Position numbers and translations under genes: made by a program
Assembly: GCA_963669155.1 (NCBI GenBank)
Contig: OZ022589.1
Location: 10,776,845-10,840,844 of the forward strand
Direction: 5' to 3'
Origin: Arbacia lixula
Taxonomy: Eukaryota > Echinodermata > Echinoidea > Arbacioida > Arbaciidae
DNA length: 64,000 nt
Notes under the pieces: generated by a model
What the model was told of the DNA's origin: nothing
Databases searched by the model: none
What the model saw: the letters and a program-made list of their open reading frames with translations, nothing else
In this document: positions 55,900 through 64,000 of the stretch, one piece after another
Layout: every line of letters starts with the position of its first letter
Position numbering within the stretch: the first letter of the stretch is position 1

Positions 55900-56002
55900 A
55901 TGTCTTTCCTCGCAGAGCTTGGGCGGAAGATGGGGAAGCCCCGGCTATTGTTTGATGTCGTCATCTGTCTGGTATGCCTTCTGCTGATGGCAGAGCATTC
56001 GG
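55900..56002 (+). CDS. Candidate exon 1 of an HYR-domain gene: signal peptide
   Basis: ATG in context taacATGt. The 34 residues have basic residues (GRKMGKPR) followed by a hydrophobic core (LLFDVVICLVCLLLMA) and small polar residues, the shape of a secretion signal. The exon ends in phase 1 at a GTAAGC donor, matching the phase-1 acceptor of the HYR exon at 62192. The link to that exon is inferred from phase, strand and lack of another start, and other exons may lie between. Confidence 0.6.
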
Positions 56003-56344
56003 GTAAGCTCACAGCTGATCACGTGATAACCGTTTTAACCCCTTGTGTGTCTTTATGTTCCTGGATTGTATTATTTATACTATATTTCCCAGTTTAACAC
56101 TGAGCAGTAGCATCAACTTCTGGTTTAATTTGTATTTATCCAAGGTAATAGATGGCAATTAGTGGTCACTTTATAACGGGCCGCATAATCGTGATGATAT
56201 TGTTTTAATCACGGGGGCCACTCTCGATAATCCCTCTTTGGCTTCTGATGGTCCCTCCGTATGTAAATATGTTATGTATGCTCTCTTTGAAACACTTTGT
56301 CCTTTTTTGGATTGCTTCTACTTGAATGTTATGTTTGTGTCGGG

Positions 56345-57080
56345 ATACACGTTTTTTTTTTACATTGTTATTTTTTTACTTTGTTTTATTTTGAATGTCG
56401 AATATAAATTTTAAAAAAATCAATGAAATGGGGGGGGGGATGAATAGTTTTTTTTTTTACATTGTTATTGTTTTACTTTGTTTCATTTTGAATGTCGAAT
56501 ATAAATTTTAAAAAGATCAATGAAATGGGGGGAAAAATAAATAGGCTATAGTTTATATTATCCTCCATGTATGTTGGAAGATATACTGTAATTTTAAAGT
56601 CACTTTCGGACTCACACATTGAACAAATTCATGTTGCTGCATGCAATTCATGTTCATTATTGTCACATTCTTGTCATTTGATGTGTCTTCATTCTCTATC
56701 ACAGAAAAATACTCGATAGCACTTTGTATGATGATAGTCTGTATTGAGTCTTAGTACTAAGAAATATTGAGTATATTAGTCTGTACTGTTGAGTAAATTC
56801 CATAACTCTTCATAAACGAGTACCAACAGGCTATAATTTATATTATCCTCCAACATATTGGAAGAGATACTGTAATTTCAAATTCCTTTTGGGACTCACT
56901 ATTGCTTGAGTTCCATACATGTACACAAATTGAGCAAATTCATGTTGCTGCATGCATTTTACTCTCATTACTGTCACATTCTCCTATTATATAACTAGTA
57001 ATCCTTCATATACTGATTTGATATTTCATTTGTCTTCACCCACAGAAAAGTACTGAATAGAAATTGTATGAGAGTCTGCT
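56345..57080. repeat. Two sets of tandem duplications
   Basis: A unit of about 100 bases (tttttacattgttattttt...gaatgtcgaatataaatttt...caatgaaatgggg) occurs twice at 56345-56440 and 56445-56540. A unit of about 280 bases (aggctatagtttatattatc ... aaattcatgttgctgcatgc) occurs at 56545-56765 and 56827-57080. The first looks like a LINE 3' tail. Confidence 0.75.
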
Positions 57081-57508
57081 TATTTGACGTGTAGACCATG
57101 TTCTTTGTTTAATTTCTTTATAAAATAATGAGATTTTTTTGCATTACATGGAATTATATTTTTGTGTAATTTTTTTTCCCCTTGAGACAGCGTGTGTAGG
57201 TCCACACGCCCTTGGACTACAGTGAATAACATCAATTTTGTGGACCCTGACCAACACGCTTTCTCTTTCTGTCATCTTCCTTATTGTGCCCTTTGTTTTG
57301 TTATCCGTGTATTTTCTCGCTATGTTGTTATATTTAATGTTACTTGATAATATAAGGATGAATAATGATAATAATATTAATACTTTTAATAACTTCATCG
57401 TAGACACTGCCTCGACCCTGAATTCAGATCGGATTGAGCCCAGCGGTCACGAGCCGCGTTATCATCACTACAGCTGTCTTTTACCTATCCATCCATTTTG
57501 TCTTTACA

Positions 57509-57723
57509 ATGATTATGTTATCGTATCTAGACGCTTGGTGGGGTCGTCGACGACGTCGACGTCGATCACCAGTCCCACCAGGTGAATATCAATCAAGTTT
57601 GTTTTAAGATGATCAATTTATCGTATTAACGAGTATGTTTTAAGATGACTATTTTACCGCACTTAGACGCATGGCGAAGGCGCCGGCGACGTCGAAGATC
57701 ACCACCCCCTGCGCCCCCACCAG
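57509..57723 (+). other. Tandem Arg-rich mini-ORFs, possible exons of the HYR gene
   Basis: Copy 1 (57509-57581) reads MIMLSYLDAWWG, seven Arg, SPVPP, then a GTGAAT donor. Copy 3 (57645-57723) reads MTILPHLDAW, eight Arg, SPPPAPPP, then a GTAAAT donor. A decayed copy 2 starts at 57609. Both donors leave phase 1, which fits the HYR acceptor at 62192. In copy 1 the frame is open upstream through a hydrophobic stretch (TTAVFYLSIHFVFT) after a plausible acceptor (CTACAG). Whether these are exons, alternative first exons or noncoding repeats is not settled by the sequence. I do not recognise the peptide. Confidence 0.35.
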
Positions 57724-58736
57724 GTAAATAAGCCGAACTGTTAGGCATTTAATACTCCTCCTTCCTGAAAAAAAATATGATTATCAAACAAGTGAGTATA
57801 CAATTTATCATTTGAAAACTTGAATTCACTTGGTATCATCTCTATTATTTCCTGCGAGGCTTATTTTGTTTATTCTTTTAATTCATTTCATCAGGTTTCG
57901 TTTTCATTTCATTCCACATTCAGGATTTGAAAAAAAATAACAGCATTATACAATAAACAAAATTTATTGAAAATTTCAACAAAACAAGACAATGCATGTA
58001 CACTAAAAGACAAACTAAAAGAGGGAAAGAATTATGCTGGACAAAAACGAGAATGCGGGGGATTACCAATCGCCAGAGGCTTATCTAGGGCAAATCTCCT
58101 TAAAAAATACAGTTAATAAATAGGAGAAAAAAGATAAGGAGAGTAGAAAGATATACATGCAATGGATTGATTATTAAAGAAGACTTACAAATACATTATT
58201 AAAGATCAAACGAAATTAAGTGCTCTTTGGATTTATGCTTAAGATTCGATAAAGTTGGACAATTCCTTATTTCAATTGATATGTTATTTCAGCATTTTTT
58301 CCCAATGAACATACAACGTGAAAATTTGTATTTACATAATGATACCTGCACTTTTCCATGTGATCGGGTACTATGTTGATGACTTGTACCATTAAGTTTA
58401 AGAGCATCATTAAAAACACATGGAAGTGTTCTTTTCAAAAATGAATACATAAACATTGCCACTTGCAGTTGATTTAATTGGGTAAAAAAATTCGTAAAAA
58501 AGAAAGAGCACTGTGTGAAAAGAGTTGTGTATTGCATATGAGGCTTCCTGCACGTTTCTGGATTAAGTCTATCAATGTTGTTGCACATTTTTCATTTTAA
58601 ACCAATCTATGATAGTACCTCTAATTCCAAAATGTTCCAGTTTTTTTCAAAAAGATTTTATGACTGATGCAATCGATAGCTTTTGAAAGGTCTAAACTTA
58701 TTCCAATAAAAACTCTTTCTTTTCTACAAGAGCCAT

Positions 58737-59476
58737 ACTAAACACAACAAAAAAGTAAGCCCCCCCCCCCAAGCAAAACATCGTAACTTTTTATTGAAGT
58801 TACTTAAGTTATTGACTAACTTCTGTGTGAAAATCAAATTAATCTAATTATTCATGCATGAGTGTGCAAATGTAAAAGGTAAAAATATCACTTTTCCAAA
58901 GTCACAAGGGTAATGGTGCATGCCTTTTTAACACTACATTTTGGCATTTCTAGTGCGATTTTTAAAGTGTTTTCACTCAACCATGACACGAAAATGACTT
59001 CTTATGTTTACATAACAGGTCATGTTACATCTTTGTCAAAACATCCAGAGTTTTATTTTGTTCACTCAAATAAAGGCTTTTTAAAAGTTTCAAACTCAAG
59101 AGGGATGAGTATTTGTTAAACGGTGCTCACTCAACCAGAACAATGGATTTAGTGTCGGTATATAGGTGTAAGTGCACCGAGAGATGGAGGATAAACATTA
59201 AAAGGACATTATATTATCACCAGAAATGGAATTCGTCAAAAATGTCTTATGACAGAATCCCAAAATTACCCTCATGACTTTTGAAAAGTGACATTTTTGC
59301 TTTTAAAATGTGCCCACTCATGCATGACTTATTGGATTAATGTGATTTTCCCACATAAGTTAGACAATAAATTTAGGAACAATCCTGCCAAATCATTTTG
59401 CCCAAAATCTCCTCGATAAAAAGTTATTCTATTTTGCTTAGGGGGGGGGGGCTTACTTTATTTTGTTGTGTTTAGT
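58737..59476. mobile_element. Foldback element with poly-C/poly-G ends, nested in the LINE
   Basis: 740 bases with inverted ends ACTAAACACAACAAAA...GTAAGCCCCCCCC and GGGGGGCTTACTT...TTTTGTTGTGTTTAGT. Inverted matches continue inside (cataacttttta, atgcatgagtg). It has no coding capacity and separates the RT from the C-terminal part of the LINE. Confidence 0.85.
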
Positions 59477-60079
59477 TGAAAACCCACTTCAGAAGCCAAA
59501 TTGCCTGTTATACAACATATTGTGCCTATCAAGGTTTTGCATGAGTCTGTTATACATACTTTTCTCAAAGGTTTTTGCAAATACTGATTACAATTAGTTT
59601 GGTCCTATGATTAGACATTGTAGTTCTACTTCCCTATTTATACCTGTATATAGGTATTAATGTGACAATTCTGAAATCTGGAAACACTCTACAATCCAAT
59701 GAGAAATTAAAAATCTTGCACAAAGGTTGTAATTTAAAACTAATTGATTTTTTGAATAAGGCAACATAAATTTCATCAGTTTCTGGATTCTTGCTAGTGT
59801 TTAAGGTATTAGCAACCTTCAAAATGTCAACAAAAGAAACAGGGGAAACACAAATAGAGTTTGCCTTTTTTCAATCATGAATTAATTAATTAAAATCATC
59901 AGTAACAATTTGGTCCCTATTGCACAAAAATATTGATTGAAATTATCGATAATATCCTGTTCATCTTCAATAAAAGGCAATGTAAGGTATCATCACTTAT
60001 TGATCGCATCTAAGTTTCCATTCTGAGCAAAAGTTTTTTGTTTTGTTTTGTTTTTGTTTGTTTTTTATTCATCATGAAA

Positions 60080-60300
60080 GTAGTTGATAGATATCTCAGA
60101 CATTGTTTTATGAACTAGTTTATGTATCCATTCGTTTTCGTTTGTATTTATTTCATTGTGTTGTTGTGTTAAAAATGTGCATTGTGTTGTTTTCTTTTGT
60201 ATGCAGTGCCCCTTGGTAGATCAGTTGTTCAACTGAAAGGGCTACCCTTTTGAAATAAAACGTTAATAAATACATAAATAAATAAATAACATCATTTTAA
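60080..60300 (+). mobile_element. LINE/SINE 3' tail inserted in the minus-strand LINE
   Basis: Ends agtgccccttggtagatcag, ttgaaataaaacgttaataa and a simple (ATAA)n tail, typical of a 3' end made by target-primed reverse transcription. It sits in the opposite orientation within the LINE. Confidence 0.65.
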
Positions 60301-60443
60301 TATTTCTTTTCATTGTTCTTTTAGATTATATCGATTAATTACCTCATTTATTACTTTCCAGATCTTATTCATATCACCATGCACATTTGTGACTTCATTT
60401 AGCCTACATAAAAATCCCCTTTGCCTCACAAAGCATTCCTATA

Positions 60444-60995
60444 CAGTGTGTCCCAGAAAAAGGGAAACCGGGATTCTGTGTTATTTCTCTAGTTGACTAA
60501 AAAAAAATCATTGAATATTGTACGCATCATTAGAAAGTACGGTTCTTCTTTTCCCATTTGACACCTAACATGATAGATAAGAGTCATTCATTGAGGAGCA
60601 ACAGGTATTTAAAAAAAAAATGTCAAAATCAAGTTGCGCAGGACAAATGGTCAAGATTTGAAAGGAAACACCAACGTAGTGCATAAAAGGGATGGTTCAT
60701 TAGCATTTCTTTTGTATTCTTTATTATGCTTCCTTTAGAAATTCTCTTATTGAGAGTGAATCCGTCAGAAGCATAGATTTTTTACCATTTGTCCTGCGCA
60801 ACTTGATTTTGACAATTATTTTTTAAACAACTGTTGCTCCTCAACGCATGACTATTATCTAGCATGTTAGGTGTCAAACATGTCAAATGAAAGAAGAAAA
60901 ACGTACTTTCTAATGATGTGTATAATATTAAATAATTTTCTTTCAGTAGAAAAAATAACACAGAATCCCGGTTTCCGTTTTTGTGGGACACACTG
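60444..60995. mobile_element. Tc1/mariner-type foldback MITE with TA duplication
   Basis: 552 bases starting CAGTGTGTCCCAGAAAAAGG and ending GGGACACACTG, flanked by TA (60442-60443, 60996-60997). The arms of about 215 bases are inverted copies (caaaatcaagttgcgcagga mirrors tcctgcgcaacttgattttg). The loop is about 125 bases. Inserted in the LINE linker region. Confidence 0.9.
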
Positions 60996-61386
60996 TATAT
61001 CTTAAAATTTTCTTCCCTATCATCAATAAGGTTTTCAATCATTTTTTTAAGTGTATGTTTCTTTTTAAACATTATTCCTAAGGAATCAGTAAACTATGGT
61101 TTATTTGTATTTGTATGACCTGTTTTAAGAATTCATTAAAGAGGGAAGCATTTATCGTATAATGATTGCATGAATTTATCAAAGAAAGCATCAAAACTTG
61201 GATTCACATTTCTAATTCTATGAACAAATTAACAATTTGATTTACTTAGCATGAAACAAAAACGTGCAATAGATTCATCATTGATAGTGCATTTATAATA
61301 GAATGTCTTCTTATGTTTATTTGAATATTGCAAATATTGCACAATAGTCACTAAAACCTTTATCGTGGTTGTTATTCAGTGGTATG

Positions 61387-61663
61387 CCCCACCCTAGCCT
61401 AGTTACTCGGCTGAGGAGTGCATGGTTACAACCGAGTATGTTTAACAACTATGTCTGGTAATGCAGACTAGGCCCTAATCCCTCTGACTGCCCTGGATCC
61501 TCTTCCTAACCCGCTCCACGATAAAGAGGATCCAGGGCAGTCAGAGGGATTAGGGGGCCTAGTCTGTATTACCAGACAAAGTTGTTAACATACTCAATTG
61601 TGATGTCCTCAGTGATGTCCTCATGATGTCCTCAGCCTCGTAACTAGGCTAACCCCGCCCCAC
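61387..61663. repeat. Long near-perfect palindrome
   Basis: ccctctgactgccctggatc and cctctt are mirrored by aagagg and gatccagggcagtcagaggg around a loop of about 24 bases. The outer arms match too (cctagcctagttac / gtaactaggcta; ggtaatgcagactaggccc / ggcctagtctgtattacc). It would form a stable stem of over 100 bp. Confidence 0.85.
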
Positions 61664-61742
61664 TTATTTGAGAATCAGAACGAAGGTTGGATAGGAGAGG
61701 GGCGGTACCGAGGCTTTAAAAATGTTTTTAGAAGGGGGAGAG

Positions 61743-61915
61743 GGTGGGGGGGGGGGGGTAGAGAGAGAGAGAGCGGGGTTAGGGAGAGATATTTAAGGGG
61801 GAAAGTGAGGGGGAAGGGGAGAGAGAGAGAGAGAGAGGGAGAGAGAGGGATAGAAAGGGGGAAAGGTGTAGAGAGGGGGGGGGGGCAGAGAGGGAGAGAG
61901 AAAGATAGAGAGAAG

Positions 61916-61993
<78 letters not shown>

Positions 61994-62105
61994 GAGAGAG
62001 AGAGAGAGTGAGTGTGTGAGAGGGGAGGGGGCAAAGAGAGGCAGATGTGAGATAAAGAGACAGAGAGATAGGGAGAGACAGACAGAGAGAGAGAGGGGGG
62101 TGGAG
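61743..62105. repeat. (GA)n / (TG)n compound tract
   Basis: GA-rich sequence surrounding an uninterrupted (TG)n of about 36 units at 61917-61989. It ends 87 bases before the HYR exon acceptor. Confidence 0.95.
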
Positions 62106-62191
62106 GTGGGGGATATAAGGTGACAGCTAGAACAGGGGAAAGAGAGAAAACATAAATTTAAAAAAGGACGTCATGATTTTTCGCGTTCCAG

Positions 62192-62803
62192 ATACCACGG
62201 CACCAACGTTTTCGACATGCGCAGGCAATCTCGGTAATCAATACACGACATCGACCACAACGACAGTGAGCTGGGCAACGCCCACGGCCACGGACGATCG
62301 TGGTTCAGTCACCGTCTCGTAAGTAAAATACCATCCTGTCGATTCTCAAGTAAACTTAGCCGAAGTATATACCTCTCAAAAGTTTCAATAGCATCAGCCT
62401 TGCCTTTCATCCTCATAATATTCATTTGGCGTATCTGATTTTGTCTGAGCTATATCGTTTTCTTACCGAAAGTCATTCCAGAAACAACTTGATAATACAC
62501 GAATTTTAAATATGAGGCCAATAGAATCCCTAAAAGCCCTTTTCTGAGGGTAATTGTTAAACGATTATTCATCTGTATATCGTTGTATTTACACAACTTT
62601 AATCGCAAGGCCTTTACACAACTTAAATCGCAAGGCCTGTATAAAAGATTGCTTGTTTGCACGATGTTAACTTTTTGCTTGCAGTATAACATCAGGTTCG
62701 GCCCCTGGATCCCGATTCTCGGAAGGCGGACACTCCACGGTGTACACCGCCAGAGATTCGGCGGGGAACACGGCTGGGTGTACGGTGTCTTACACCGTAG
62801 TTG
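62192..62803 (+). CDS. HYR (hyalin repeat) domain, two exons
   Basis: Exons 62192-62318 and 62685-62803 encode about 82 residues in phases 1-2-1. They begin DTTAPTF...C, continue VSWATPTATDDRGSVTV and end GGHSTVYTARDSAGNTAGCT with VSYTVV, the full HYR signature: D-x-x-x-P, the W-x-x-P-x-A-x-D centre, the V-x-Y-x-A-x-D-x-A-G-N end and two cysteines. HYR domains occur in hyalin and other echinoderm extracellular matrix and adhesion proteins, usually in series. The phase-1 donor at 62804 implies that more modules follow beyond the window. Confidence 0.9.
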
Positions 62804-64000
62804 GTGAGATATTTGTCTTCCTTACTATCTTCTCATTCCTTACTTATGTGTCCTTAATTTTGCGTTTACATGTATTTCCGTAACCATTTTGCTTTATTTT
62901 CCCTCACTTGATCTTCGCGACGTTTATCCACCAAGCATTCTGATTGTTTTCCTCTCTTTCCCAATATTACGATTTTCTTGCCGCTTTTTGTTTCTCCTTT
63001 GCCATGTTTGCTATTTCATCGTGATCACCAGTGCCTAATTCTGTCAAAACAATGCATGGACCACAAGAATATAAATAAGACTGACGAACATAGATATTGA
63101 ATACTTTGTTGTTTGCCTCACATTATCATGCTCAGAATCCTTTCTTTTAGGTACACATGAAAGCTGGAGCTAGAAATGATCTTCCATATTGTGTCTAAAT
63201 AGTCAGATAAATGTCACTCAAAGGTAATATCCCTGCGCAAAGCATTAATTTGTACAGTCACTTAGATTGTGACATCGAAGGTAAATACACATATCAAGGC
63301 ATGGCCTGTGGGTTCTAGACTCTACTGAAAGACGATGTAGCCATGGTGTAACGGTCAATATAATTTCACTACAAATCCGTTTTCAGTTTATGATTCTGAG
63401 GTAAGTGGCATAATCGAACAACAACTTTTTTATTTGTTATTATTTGTTATACTTTATGTCATTTTCAGTTTTAGTTCTGCAATTCATTAAAGCCTGACCT
63501 TTTGTGCTTTCTATGTATGTGTGTGAGTGTGTGTGTGGGGTGGGGTTGAGATACATCATCTTTGGTAAAAACACGATTTGGGTGGATCCTACCTGGCAAT
63601 TGGTGTATCTGATTACGGATGTTAAAATGTGAGGACATGGGATTAAGGCTCCATGCCATCATGGGCAGGTTCAATGTATTGTTCCTACATTTTGCTTAGT
63701 TTGGCAATGAGCCAAGAATCTTCTCTTTCTTGATTTTTGTTTTGCTCTTTCTACTTTTTCCTTTTCCCCTACTCATTAGTGCCATTCTCATTATGCTTAA
63801 CAAATCGTGAAGTTATAAAAATCTCGAAGTTAGGGTGAAAGTTCCCTTAGCAACTTCATCAAAAGCCGAATGGTCCTATTGTCCCTGTCCCCTAACTTCG
63901 CGATTTTTCTAACTTCTTGATTTTTAAGCCCAATGAGAATGGCACTATTGTCTACTCCTCAACCTTTGGCTCTTCCTCCTCCTCTTATCTATTTTCGTTT
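62804..64000. other. Intron of the HYR gene, no exon recognised
   Basis: Ordinary AT-rich sequence up to 63776. Then comes a foldback element (63777-63949: agtgccattctcattatgct mirrors caatgagaatggcacta, with aaatcgtgaagtta / taacttcgcgattttt inside). Confidence 0.6.

Larger units (their letters stand above)
58190..61370 (-). mobile_element. Degenerate LINE ORF2 with nested insertions
   Basis: Minus-strand pieces in the expected order. An endonuclease-end motif (GFSDYCAIFAIFK, near 61.35 kb) is followed by the linker (FTDSLGIMFKKKHTLKKMIE, 61.05 kb) and IWKVINEVINRYN (60.35 kb). RT comes next (VANTLNTSKNPETDEIY, FNFSLDCRVFPDFRIVTLIP, 59.65-59.82 kb; KLEHFGIRGTIIDWF, 58.6 kb), then the C-terminal region (HQHSTRSHG...CMFIGKKC, 58.3 kb). 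Stops and frameshifts are frequent. It is a CR1/L2/Jockey-type LINE, similar to the fragment at 48960-49940. Confidence 0.8.
56003..62191 (+). other. Presumed first intron of the HYR gene
   Basis: 6.2 kb holding tandem duplications (56345-57080), the Arg-rich mini-ORFs, a minus-strand LINE (58190-61370) with nested elements, a long palindrome (61387-61663) and a GA/GT tract (61743-62105). Confidence 0.5.

Overview
The window looks like nuclear DNA of an invertebrate deuterostome, most likely an echinoderm, with hemichordate or cephalochordate less likely. The reasons are small exons in long AT-rich introns, a receptor-like mosaic of CUB, LDLa, EGF, MAM, frizzled and SEA modules, a hyalin-repeat (HYR) gene next door, and a high load of short foldback (MITE-like) elements, SINE/LINE fragments and microsatellites. 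This is inference from content; no species marker was seen.

Main gene (minus strand, 46264 down to 3389). I could assemble 41 exons whose splice phases all agree. They give one open frame of 7,608 nt (about 2,535 residues). It is a type II transmembrane protein: short cytoplasmic tail, one membrane anchor, SEA with a likely self-cleavage site, EGF, serine protease domain 1 (SP1), CUB, EGF, MAM, CUB-CUB, LDLa, CUB-CUB, LDLa, frizzled, SP2, Thr/Pro linker, LDLa, CUB, LDLa, CUB, six LDLa, SP3, stop. The parts recall enteropeptidase, matriptase, corin and the polyserases, but I know of no family with this order. Only SP2 has a complete catalytic apparatus. SP1 has Tyr for the catalytic His and Thr for the catalytic Ser. 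SP3 keeps the triad but has lost the zymogen-activation switch, one conserved disulfide and the specificity-pocket Asp. The molecule therefore looks like one protease flanked by two protease-like domains on a cell-surface scaffold.

Right side. Between 46.3 and 55.9 kb no host gene was recognised: the stretch holds microsatellites, a 200-base gap, a LINE reverse-transcriptase fragment split by a TTAA-flanked element, and a second, inverted copy of that element 5.5 kb away. From 55900 a plus-strand gene appears to start, with a signal-peptide exon and then a two-exon HYR domain at 62192-62803 that runs out of the window. Its long first intron holds tandemly repeated Arg-rich mini-ORFs and a minus-strand LINE with several younger insertions. 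The two genes are divergently arranged.

Left end (1-3388): sequence downstream of the protease gene, with one foldback element and no recognised gene. Exon limits come from reading splice sites and phases by eye, without transcript evidence.
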